64,000 nt of DNA, taken from positions 2,046,001 to 2,110,000 of the forward strand of contig NZ_CP026377.1 in NCBI RefSeq assembly GCF_002953195.1, in the 5' to 3' direction. Numbering within the stretch: position 1 is the first letter of the stretch; each line of letters opens with the position of its first letter. The notes under the pieces are model-generated. The model saw nothing but the letters and a program-made list of their open reading frames with translations, made no database searches and had not been told where the DNA came from. Position numbers and translations under genes: made by a program. Shown here in pieces: positions 9,456 to 16,488 of this stretch. The stretch comes from Mixta gaviniae. Its GTDB lineage: Bacteria > Pseudomonadota > Gammaproteobacteria > Enterobacterales > Enterobacteriaceae.

Positions 9456-9992
9456 ATGACTTATCAACAGGCTGGCCGTGTCGCCATTATCAAACGCGTG
9501 GCCGGCTGGATTATTTTTATACCGGCGTTGATTTCCACGCTGGTTTCACTGCTGAGCTTTATGTTCAGACACAGCGAAAAACGCCCCGGTATTGATGCGG
9601 TGCTGATGGATTTTGTCCATGTGATGATCGACATGATCCGCTTTAATACGCCTTTCCTTGGCTTTTTCTGGCGCAATTCGCCGGTGCCCGATTTTAACGC
9701 CGGCAGCAATATCGCTTTCTGGCTGATCTATATCCTGATTTTCGTCGGCCTGGCGCTGCAGGCGTCCGGCGCGCGGATGTGGCGCCAGTCGCGGCATCTG
9801 AAAGAGGGTGTGGAAGATATGCTCATCCTCGAACAGGCGCGAGGCAGTGAAGGGCGCAGCCGTCAGCAGCTGGAAGAGAAGATCGTCGTGCCGCGCCACA
9901 CCATCTTTGTGCAGATTTTCCCGCTCTATGTGCTGCCGGTGATGATCGCCGTGGCAGGCTATTTCGTGCTGTCGCTGCTCGGCTTTATCTGA
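9456..9992 (+). CDS. yniB: Conserved inner-membrane protein YniB
   Basis: The 178-residue protein begins MTYQQAGRVAIIKRVAGW and ends YFVLSLLGFI, collinear with E. coli YniB. Three to four hydrophobic segments (around residues 15-35, 88-107 and 150-178) predict an inner-membrane protein. An amphipathic charged stretch (LEQARGSEGRSRQQLEEK) lies between the last two. The function of the family is unknown. The start at 9456 is fixed by AAGGAG five bases upstream, and an in-frame ATG at 9441 lies upstream of that site. It ends just before a hairpin terminator shared with the convergent yniA. Confidence 0.93.
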   Translation: MTYQQAGRVAIIKRVAGWIIFIPALISTLVSLLSFMFRHSEKRPGIDAVLMDFVHVMIDMIRFNTPFLGFFWRNSPVPDFNAGSNIAFWLIYILIFVGLALQASGARMWRQSRHLKEGVEDMLILEQARGSEGRSRQQLEEKIVVPRHTIFVQIFPLYVLPVMIAVAGYFVLSLLGFI

Positions 9993-9999
9993 GCAGCCC

Positions 10000-10024
10000 G
10001 CCGGGCCTCAGGCCCGGCTTCTTT
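10000..10024 (+). terminator. Rho-independent terminator of yniB (overlaps the yniA stop codon)
   Basis: GCCGGGCC-TCA-GGCCCGGC (10000-10018) is followed by TTCTTT on the + strand. The TCA loop is the complement of the yniA TGA stop codon, so the terminator stem is partly yniA coding sequence. Confidence 0.8.
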
Positions 10025-10892
10025 CCCGCTCATCCTGATCCAGCAACGCGCCAACCGCGCGCTGCGCCTCCCCGAGCCAGCTGCTGCCGAAGACGTTGGC
10101 GCGGTTGAGCAGATAGTAGAGCTGGTAAACCGTCTGGCGCTGCAGGTAATCCGCCGGCAATGGCCAGACCGACTGATAGCCCGCCAGCACTTTTTCCGCC
10201 AGCGCCGGCGCATGGGAAAGCATCGCCAGCTCGCATTCGCGATCGCCCCAGTAGCAGGCAGGATCGTAGATCCACGGGCCTTCATCGCTGCCGGCGCAGT
10301 TGGCGGGCCACAGATCGCCATGCAGCAGCGACGGCTGCGGATGATGCGTCGCCAGCGCGCGCTGCACGCAGTCGATAATTAGCTCGGTATTGCCGTACAG
10401 AATGCCTTTTTCCGCCGCCAGCTGCAGCTGCCAGCCGATGCGCTGTTCTGAGAAAAAACGCGACCAGCGCCGTTGCCAGCCGTTGGGCTGAGGCATTGAA
10501 GTGATGTTGTTATCGAAATCGAGGCCGAAGTGAGGCTGTTCGCTCCACTGATGCAGGCGGGCAAGCTGCTGGCCGAGCAGCAGGGCGCTTTCCGGCTCCA
10601 GCGGCCGCACCGGAATATACTCCAGCAGCAGAAAGCTGTAGTCGCGATCGCTGCCGATGCCATACACCCTCGGCACCCGTACCGTGCGGCTGCGCGCCAG
10701 CAGCGCCAGCTGATCCGCCTCTGAGGTAAAGACGGGCAGCATCTCCTGGTCGTTGCATTTCACAAACACCCAATGCTCGCCGTAGCGGATGCGCCAGGCG
10801 GCATGCACTTCACCGGCTGGCAGCTCCACGCGATGGCTGATTTCGGCGTTCCCTAACTGCTCACTCAACAGACGACTTATGGCTGACCACAT
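10008..10892 (-). CDS. yniA: Fructosamine kinase family protein YniA
   Basis: The 294-residue protein has the aminoglycoside phosphotransferase/choline kinase fold, in the fructosamine-3-kinase (PF03881) family, orthologous to E. coli YniA. Kinase features are visible: the ATP-binding Lys in HWVFVKCN, LLLEYIP at the hinge, the catalytic Brenner motif LLHGDLWPANC, and the metal-binding Asp in WIYDPACYWGDRECELAM. These proteins are thought to phosphorylate protein-bound fructosamines or ribulosamines as a deglycation step. Its stop codon lies in the loop of the yniB terminator. It lies downstream of ydiZ on the same strand, 91 bp away. Confidence 0.94.
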   Translation of the reverse strand: MWSAISRLLSEQLGNAEISHRVELPAGEVHAAWRIRYGEHWVFVKCNDQEMLPVFTSEADQLALLARSRTVRVPRVYGIGSDRDYSFLLLEYIPVRPLEPESALLLGQQLARLHQWSEQPHFGLDFDNNITSMPQPNGWQRRWSRFFSEQRIGWQLQLAAEKGILYGNTELIIDCVQRALATHHPQPSLLHGDLWPANCAGSDEGPWIYDPACYWGDRECELAMLSHAPALAEKVLAGYQSVWPLPADYLQRQTVYQLYYLLNRANVFGSSWLGEAQRAVGALLDQDERERSRA

Positions 10893-10983
10893 GGGGTTAT
10901 CCTCATCTTCGCTGCGTAATGATCATCTTAGCGGGTAAAGGTTACGCAAACCTGGCGCGAACGCACAGGGCGGCGTTGACGGT

Positions 10984-11277
10984 TCAGAAACGGTTTTGCT
11001 GCCGGTAGTCATCAAACGTCTGCACGTCGACTTCCGGCGGCGCCTCCAGCGCCACATCGCCAATGCTCTGCGCCTGTGCGCGGATCTCCTCAGGGCTTTT
11101 TGCACTGACGATGCCGTAGCTGTTGGTGCCCAGCTCGTGCGCGCGTCCCTCGTCATCGTGCAGGGTGGTGGTAAAACCGGCGCCGGTCATGACGCTGTTC
11201 AGCGCCAGGCCGGCCGCCAGACCGGTATCCTGGTAACGAAAGGTAACAACATAACGGGTTACGTCTGAAGCAGTCAT
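10984..11277 (-). CDS. ydiZ: GhoS-like protein YdiZ
   Basis: The small soluble protein has about 97 residues and begins MTASDVTRYVVTFRYQD. The sequence (LAAGLALNSVMTGAGFTTTLHDDEGRAHELGTNSYGIVSAKSPEEI) resembles E. coli YdiZ and more distantly the endoribonuclease antitoxin GhoS. There is no GhoT-like toxin next to it, so a toxin-antitoxin role is not indicated. I use the ATG at 11277, which has GAGG five bases upstream. The GTG at 11283 would overlap that site. Position before yniA agrees with the E. coli order (pfkB-ydiZ-yniA), but pfkB is absent. Confidence 0.85.
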   Translation of the reverse strand: MTASDVTRYVVTFRYQDTGLAAGLALNSVMTGAGFTTTLHDDEGRAHELGTNSYGIVSAKSPEEIRAQAQSIGDVALEAPPEVDVQTFDDYRQQNRF

Positions 11278-11354
11278 ATTCACCTCGTTGTTCCCGAAAG
11301 AAATTTCAGCTTAGACCAATGAGGGCAAAGGGGCGAGCCGTGAATAAAACGGGT

Positions 11355-11383
11355 TTGATAATGCAATTAATTATCATTACTAT
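11355..11383 (+). promoter_or_regulatory. Fur-boxed promoter of the iron-binding protein gene
   Basis: TTGATA (11355-11360) and TACTAT (11378-11383) are separated by 17 bases. The spacer holds GATAATGCAATTAATTATC (11357-11375), matching the 19-bp Fur consensus at about 15 positions. Fur-Fe2+ bound here would block the promoter. Confidence 0.8.
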
Positions 11384-11443
11384 CATGGCGCTAACTTTAT
11401 GAATAATAATCCAACAGGCGACGCCTGTCACAAGGAGAACGAT

Positions 11444-12574
11444 GTGAATCGCGCGATGAAAGTTTCTGTGTCCGTTTTGATGCTGGCCGCTTCCGCATCG
11501 GCGGCCGCCACGACGTATCCTGTCACGCTGACAGATTTTGATGGGCAGAAAATTACCCTGAAAAAAGAGCCGGCGCGCATTGTGGTACAGGATGGCCGCG
11601 ATATTCTGGCGCTGGCGCTGCTGGATCGCGCGGATCCTTTCCAGCGCATCGTCGCCTGGAACAACCTGCTGAAGAAAAGCGACGGCGAAACCTGGCGGCT
11701 GATGCTGAGCAAATGGCCGCAGGCGGCGCGCATTACCGATATGGGCTTCAGCGATAAGGGCGAAGTGAATCTGGAGAGCGTGATTGCGCAGCAGCCTGAT
11801 TTAATGATTGCGCAGCTGCGCTCTAAACCTTCGCTGACGCAGACCGGCGTACTGCAAAAGCTGCAGCAGCTGGGCATTCCGGTAATGTTTATCGATACCT
11901 TTAAAAACCCGGTGCAGGATGCGCCCGCCAGCATCACCCTGATGGGCGAAGCGCTGAACCGCGAGCAGGAAGCGCAGCAGTATACGCAGTTCTACCAGCA
12001 GCACTACCAGGCGATTCAGGAGAAGGTGCGCGCCGTTTCACCGAAGCCGCGCGTCTTTATCGAAGCCAAGGCGGGGCTGGGCGGCCTGGAATCCTGCTGC
12101 TTCACCCATGGCCACGTTGGCTGGGGGGCAATGGTAGAAGCGGTCGGCGCGACCAATATCGGCTCTGAACTGCTGCCAGGCGCCACCGGTGATATCTCAC
12201 TGGAGAAGGTTATCGCCATGAAGCCGGACGCCTATATCGTGTCGGGTTCGCAGTGGGCGAGCAAAAATAATGCGGCGGTGCCGTTCGGCTACGGCGTAAC
12301 GCAGCAGCAGGTCGATAGCGCCTTTACCCAAATGAAACAGCGTCCAGGTTTTGCCGAGCTGCAGCCGGTTAAAGAAGGGCGTTTTTACGGCGTCTATCAC
12401 AACTTTTATAACCATCCATGGAATATCGTTGGCCTCGAATATCTGGCGAAATTTATCTATCCGCAGCAGTTTACCCAGCTCGATCCCGCCAACAGCTGGC
12501 ATGAAATTGTGACCCGTTTCACCACCATTCCCGAAGGGAAAGGGGTGCTGGGCGCGCAGGCGCCGCGGTCCTGA
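11444..12574 (+). CDS. Periplasmic iron/siderophore ABC transporter substrate-binding protein (orphan)
   Basis: The product of about 376 residues has a Sec signal (MNRAMKVSVSVLMLAASASAAA), cleaved near the AAA. A TroA/FepB-type periplasmic binding fold (PF01497) follows: TLTDFDGQKITLKKEPARIVV at the first strand, VNLESVIAQQPDLMIA, and an ISLEKVIAMKPDAYIV repeat of the same motif. The GTG at 11444 is taken as start because AAGGAG lies 6 bases upstream. Longer in-frame readings pass through the ribosome site. The Fur-boxed promoter upstream supports a role in iron or siderophore uptake. No permease or ATPase gene adjoins it, so the partner transporter must be elsewhere or unlinked. Its exact ligand is unknown. 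Confidence 0.85.
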   Translation: MNRAMKVSVSVLMLAASASAAATTYPVTLTDFDGQKITLKKEPARIVVQDGRDILALALLDRADPFQRIVAWNNLLKKSDGETWRLMLSKWPQAARITDMGFSDKGEVNLESVIAQQPDLMIAQLRSKPSLTQTGVLQKLQQLGIPVMFIDTFKNPVQDAPASITLMGEALNREQEAQQYTQFYQQHYQAIQEKVRAVSPKPRVFIEAKAGLGGLESCCFTHGHVGWGAMVEAVGATNIGSELLPGATGDISLEKVIAMKPDAYIVSGSQWASKNNAAVPFGYGVTQQQVDSAFTQMKQRPGFAELQPVKEGRFYGVYHNFYNHPWNIVGLEYLAKFIYPQQFTQLDPANSWHEIVTRFTTIPEGKGVLGAQAPRS

Positions 12575-12579
12575 AAGTG

Positions 12580-12607
12580 AAAAAGCACGCCGCCCGGCGT
12601 GCTTTTT
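12580..12607 (+). terminator. Rho-independent terminator after the binding-protein gene
   Basis: AAAAAGCACGCC-GCCC-GGCGTGCTTTTT forms a 12-bp stem with flanking A and T runs. It starts five bases after the stop. Confidence 0.92.
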
Positions 12608-12843
12608 ATTGATAAATAAAGAAAAATTCTAATTCATCCCGCCCTGCTGCGTTTCGCCTGAATACCCTTTATAATGCGCGCCGTTAATAAGAAGATTCCC
12701 ATTCGTAGTCCTTTTTCAGCAGGATGTTTAGGAATTCGGGCCATTTAACGCTTGTTTACAATATTTACGGTAAATGACGTTGATTGCCGCGCAAAACGCT
12801 TCAGACTCTCCCTTTTTTAAAACTGTCGTACGGATCACACATA

Positions 12844-13605
12844 ATGAACCTGTTTAATAAGTTTTCTGTTGCGCTGCTGCTCTCTGCGGGCGCCTTTGCT
12901 CACCAGGCCATGGCTGATAATAATGTCTTTACCGTCATGGATGACCCTTCTACCGCCAAGAAAACTTTTGAAGGTAACGCCGCTGCCGGCTACCTGGCGC
13001 AAACCGGCAACACCACCAGCTCATCGCTGACCGCGCAGACCAACATGACGTGGTATCAGCCGAACACCGCCTATAGCCTGTGGGGCAACGCCGCCAATAC
13101 CTCTTCCAACGATGAGCGCTCTTCAGAGACCTATCAGATCGGCGGCCGTACCCGCTACAACATGACCGACAGCGATTATCTGTTTGGTCAGGCGAGCTGG
13201 CTGAGCGATCGTTTCAATGGCTACGATTCCCGTGATGTGCTGGCTGCCGGTTACGGTCGTCAGGTGTTGAACGGGCCGGTGCATTCGCTGCGCATGGAAT
13301 TTGGTCCGGGCGTACGCTATGACGATTTCCACGACGGTGGCCACGAAACGCAGGGCCTGGGTTACGGCGCGCTGAGCTATCAGTGGCAGATGACCGACAC
13401 CACCAAATTTATCCAGGGCGTGTCGGTGCTGAGCAGCTTCAACGACAATACCACCGTCAACTCCGAGACCGGCCTGCAGGTCGCCATCAATGCGCACTTC
13501 GCGCTGAAGCTGGCCTATAACGTCACCTGGAACAACAATCCGCCGGAGTCGGCGTCGGAACATACCGATACCAAAACGCAGATCCTGCTCTCCTACGCGA
13601 TGTAA
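12844..13605 (+). CDS. ydiY: DUF481 outer-membrane-like protein YdiY
   Basis: The 253-residue protein has a Sec signal (MNLFNKFSVALLLSAGAFAHQAMA) and a DUF481 (PF04338, salt-induced outer membrane protein) body rich in alternating aromatic/polar beta-strands (FEGNAAAGYLAQTGNTTSSSL). It ends LLSYAM, as expected of a beta-barrel C-terminus. E. coli YdiY is reported as acid-inducible. The ATG at 12844 puts the signal peptide at the N-terminus, whereas the longer in-frame reading from 12784 is in the promoter region. In E. coli ydiY lies next to pfkB. Here its upstream neighbour is the iron-binding protein gene. Confidence 0.93.
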   Translation: MNLFNKFSVALLLSAGAFAHQAMADNNVFTVMDDPSTAKKTFEGNAAAGYLAQTGNTTSSSLTAQTNMTWYQPNTAYSLWGNAANTSSNDERSSETYQIGGRTRYNMTDSDYLFGQASWLSDRFNGYDSRDVLAAGYGRQVLNGPVHSLRMEFGPGVRYDDFHDGGHETQGLGYGALSYQWQMTDTTKFIQGVSVLSSFNDNTTVNSETGLQVAINAHFALKLAYNVTWNNNPPESASEHTDTKTQILLSYAM

Positions 13606-13621
13606 TTGTTCGCGCAGCAAT

Positions 13622-13656
13622 AAAAGCGGGCCGCCCATCGCGGCCCGCTTTTTTTT
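13622..13656 (+). terminator. Rho-independent terminator of ydiY
   Basis: AAAA-GCGGGCCGC...GCGGCCCGC (stem 13626-13634/13640-13648) is followed by eight T residues. The A/T symmetry may let it also serve the convergent cydB operon. Confidence 0.93.
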
Positions 13657-13689
13657 GCCCTTAGCACCATGCCGAAGCGGGGCGACGTC

Positions 13690-14637
13690 TCAGCGTACCC
13701 GGGCGCGAAACACCCAAAAAGCCCAGCTGTTATAGGCCAGCGTCACCGGCAGGATCGCCGCATAGCCGCTCAACAGGAAAATCTGCGTCGCTGGCGCGGC
13801 GGCGGCCTGCTGAATCGTCAGCTGGCCCGGCAGCAGCCACGGCCAGAGGCCGGCGATCAGCGCTCCCCAGCAGAGCGTCACCAGGCTGAGCGCCAGCATC
13901 AGCGACAGCACCGGGCGGCGATAGCGCATCGCCGCCAACAGCGCGATCAACGCCGGCAGCAGCAGTATCAGCAGGATCTTGCCCGGCAGGCGCTGCCACG
14001 CCTGCAGAAAGGGGCGGCTGTCCAGCAAATTGATAGCGATCAGCAGCGCCAGGCTCAGCACCAGAAACAGCCAGCCGAGATGATGCGCCAGCACAATCTC
14101 CGTGCCTTTGACACGCCACTGGATCCAGCAGCAGCCGCACAGCAGACAGGCGGCGATCAGGCCGCACCCGCACAGCGCCGGGTAGAGCGAGAGCCAGCCG
14201 AACGCGCCTGCCTGTAAGTCCCCGCTGATCACCACGCCCGCCAGCGCGCCCTGAGTAAAGGTGGCGATCAACGAACTGACAATGTGGGTCATATCGAGCG
14301 CGCGATGCCAGCGCGCATCGACATGGCCACGGTACTCCACCGCCACGGCGCGCATCACCAGCGCCAGCAGCATGATAAACAGCGGCAGATAGATCGCGTT
14401 AAACAGCAGGCTCCAGGCGAGCGGGAAAAGCGCTAACAGGCCGCCCGCCAGCAGCACCAGCCAGGTTTCATTCGCATCCCAGATCGGCAGGATGGTGGCG
14501 GTCAGCCGGCGGCGCGATTCGCCGTCGCGGAAAAAGAACAGCAGCATGCCGACGCCGAGATCGGTGCCATCCAGCAGCAGATAGAGCAGCAGCGATAGCG
14601 CCAGGGTGGCGGCGGAGAGATCGGCCAGCGTCATCAT
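13690..14637 (-). CDS. Cytochrome bd-type quinol oxidase subunit II (CydB/CioB-like)
   Basis: The 315-residue polytopic protein has about eight membrane helices and the CydB family signatures LLYLLLDGTDLGVGML, ILPIWDANETWLVLLAGGL and AYNSWAFWVFRARV. It is shorter than E. coli CydB (379 residues). The reading frame is complete and the ends are conserved, so this looks like a compact bd/CIO-type subunit rather than a truncation. It is the last gene of the four-gene operon. Its ATG (14637, with a second ATG at 14634) overlaps the cydA stop by four bases, with GGAGG inside cydA as ribosome site. No CydX/CydY-like small subunit was seen after it. Confidence 0.92.
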   Translation of the reverse strand: MMTLADLSAATLALSLLLYLLLDGTDLGVGMLLFFFRDGESRRRLTATILPIWDANETWLVLLAGGLLALFPLAWSLLFNAIYLPLFIMLLALVMRAVAVEYRGHVDARWHRALDMTHIVSSLIATFTQGALAGVVISGDLQAGAFGWLSLYPALCGCGLIAACLLCGCCWIQWRVKGTEIVLAHHLGWLFLVLSLALLIAINLLDSRPFLQAWQRLPGKILLILLLPALIALLAAMRYRRPVLSLMLALSLVTLCWGALIAGLWPWLLPGQLTIQQAAAAPATQIFLLSGYAAILPVTLAYNSWAFWVFRARVR

Positions 14638-16007
14638 CGCTTGCCTCCGGGCGCCATCTCCGGCGCCGGGCCGGGCTCGCCGGGACGCGCTTCCCGGTTG
14701 GCGTAGCGCAGCAGGTAGCGTAGCCCGATATAAAATACCGCACTGTAGATCAGCAGGATGGCGCAGCCCGAGGCGATCAGCAGGCGCGAAGAGAGGGGCG
14801 ATACGCTATCGGCGGTGCGCAGCAGGCCGTAAACCGTCCACGGCTGACGCCCCAGCTCGGCGACTACCCAGCCGGCCAGCAGAGCGATAAAGCCCGCCGG
14901 ACCCGTCAGCACAATGGCGTACAACAGCCGGCGCGATTGCCAGAGACGGCCGCGCAGCCGCTGCGTCAGCGCCGCCAGGCTGACGGCTATCATCAGCAGA
15001 CCCAGCCCTACCATCACACGGAAGGCGAAAAACAGCGGCGCGACCGGCGGAAGATCCTGTGGCGGGAATTCGCTGAGGCTTTTGATCTGGCCGGTCAGGT
15101 TATGGCGCAGGTAGAGCGAGCCGATAGCCGGGATGGCCAGCTCCATACGATTGCGCTGCTGCTGCGCGTCGGGCAGGGCGAACAGCCGCAGCGGCTCTCC
15201 CTCGCCCGGCGGCGGACGATGCCAGTCGCCTTCGACGGCGGCGATTTTCTGCGGCTGATGCTGCAGCGTATTCTCACCATGCAGATCGCCAACCACTGCC
15301 TGCAGCGGCGTCAGAAACAGCAGCAGCCAGAGCGGGATCGATAGCATCAGGCGCGCGCGGGGATTGTCGGCGTCGCGCAGCAGCTGCCAGGCGCCGACCG
15401 CCGCGATCATAAAGGCGGTACCGACCACCATCGCCAGCATCATATGCGCCAGCCGCCAGGGAAAAGAGGGGGTAAAGATAATCGCCAGCCACGACTGCGG
15501 CTGAAAGCGCTGCTGCTCGTCCAGCACAAACCCGGCGGGCGTCTGCATCCAGGCATTTGCCGCCAGGATCCAGAAAGCGCTGATCAATGCGCCAGCCGCC
15601 ACCAGCAGCGTCACCATAAAATGCAGACGCGGACCGATGCGGTCCATGCCGAACATCATTACGCCAACCATACCTGCCTCAAGGAAGAAGGCGACCAGCA
15701 CTTCATAAAACATCAGCGGGCCGATCAGCCCGCCGACCCGCGCAATAAAAGGCGCCCAGTTGGCGCCGAACTGAAACTCCATCACCACGCCGGAAACCAC
15801 GCCGACCGCCACATTCAGGGCGAAGATCTTTAGCCAGAAATGATAGACGTCGAGATAACGCTGCTCACGGCGCCAGAGCCAGAGCCCTTCCAGCAGCGCC
15901 AGCCACAGCGACAGGCCAAAGCTGAAGCCGGCAAGGATGATGTGCAGGCCGACGGTCACCGCAAACTGCGCGCGGGAGAGCAGCAGCGTCAGTTCCGTAT
16001 CAGGCAC
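14634..16007 (-). CDS. Cytochrome bd-type quinol oxidase subunit I (CydA/CioA-like, short Q-loop)
   Basis: The 457-residue membrane protein carries the haems of a quinol:O2 oxidoreductase. Haem ligands by alignment to E. coli CydA are His22 (LHIILAGF), His188 (WRLAHMM) and Met332 (FRVMVGLG). The proton-path/haem d glutamates are Glu102 and Glu110, and GRQPW is at 386-390. It is about 65 residues shorter than E. coli CydA and lacks the long Q-loop insert, as in the cyanide-insensitive (CIO) type. The start is GTG at 16007, overlapping the upstream DUF1641 gene by 8 bases. Placement behind a formate dehydrogenase suggests it drains electrons from formate, which is inference. Confidence 0.93.
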   Translation of the reverse strand: MPDTELTLLLSRAQFAVTVGLHIILAGFSFGLSLWLALLEGLWLWRREQRYLDVYHFWLKIFALNVAVGVVSGVVMEFQFGANWAPFIARVGGLIGPLMFYEVLVAFFLEAGMVGVMMFGMDRIGPRLHFMVTLLVAAGALISAFWILAANAWMQTPAGFVLDEQQRFQPQSWLAIIFTPSFPWRLAHMMLAMVVGTAFMIAAVGAWQLLRDADNPRARLMLSIPLWLLLFLTPLQAVVGDLHGENTLQHQPQKIAAVEGDWHRPPPGEGEPLRLFALPDAQQQRNRMELAIPAIGSLYLRHNLTGQIKSLSEFPPQDLPPVAPLFFAFRVMVGLGLLMIAVSLAALTQRLRGRLWQSRRLLYAIVLTGPAGFIALLAGWVVAELGRQPWTVYGLLRTADSVSPLSSRLLIASGCAILLIYSAVFYIGLRYLLRYANREARPGEPGPAPEMAPGGKR

Positions 16008-16488
16008 GGCTGTCTTTGCCGGTAAAGGCGCTGATCGGCTTGTCGGGCGCCGGCTGCTCCATCGCGCTGGCGAATGCCTTCAGGCCCGCCACCAGCGGCA
16101 TCACCGCATGCCAGAGATCTTCATCGTGCAGCAGCTTCCAGGTGCCGCTGACGCCCGGCGCCACCTCATGATTTTGCTGTGTTTCAGCATGCAGATTAAC
16201 GGCGTTGATCGCCGACTTCACCGCAAACACCGTTTTATGGAACTGCCCCGGCGGCATATCGCCCAGCGCCATCATCAACGACGCCAGGTTCTGCATCGCA
16301 TTTTGCGAACCGGGCTTATTCAGGCCATCCACCAGCACTTTGGCGATCTGCGTATTGGCTGAAACCACATCGTTGGCCAGGCGCAAAAAACCGTGGTGAT
16401 GCAGGCTGTGCAGCAGCTCCTGCAGCGCATCCTGCGCATCAGGGGCGGTTTTCGTCGGCGGCACTTCATAGTTCATACGTTCAGCCAT
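16000..16488 (-). CDS. DUF1641 protein linked to formate dehydrogenase
   Basis: The 162-residue mainly helical soluble protein belongs to the DUF1641 family (PF07849), the family of B. subtilis YrhD/YjgD, which are encoded next to the formate dehydrogenase alpha genes yrhE/yjgC. Visible features are a His cluster (LHSLHHHGFL, residues 27-36) and the family core GLNKPGSQNAMQNLASLMMALG and LWHAVMPLVAGLKAFASAM. There is no signal peptide and no clear membrane helix. Its ATG shares one base with the TAA stop of the dehydrogenase (TAATG), and its 3' end overlaps cydA by 8 bases, so translation is coupled on both sides. Likely an accessory or connecting subunit, but this is unproven. Confidence 0.85.
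   Translation of the reverse strand: MAERMNYEVPPTKTAPDAQDALQELLHSLHHHGFLRLANDVVSANTQIAKVLVDGLNKPGSQNAMQNLASLMMALGDMPPGQFHKTVFAVKSAINAVNLHAETQQNHEVAPGVSGTWKLLHDEDLWHAVMPLVAGLKAFASAMEQPAPDKPISAFTGKDSRA

Noticed and set aside
10984..11277. Toxin-antitoxin module at ydiZ
   Set aside because: There is similarity to GhoS but no adjacent small hydrophobic toxin, and the gene is in its conserved housekeeping neighbourhood.
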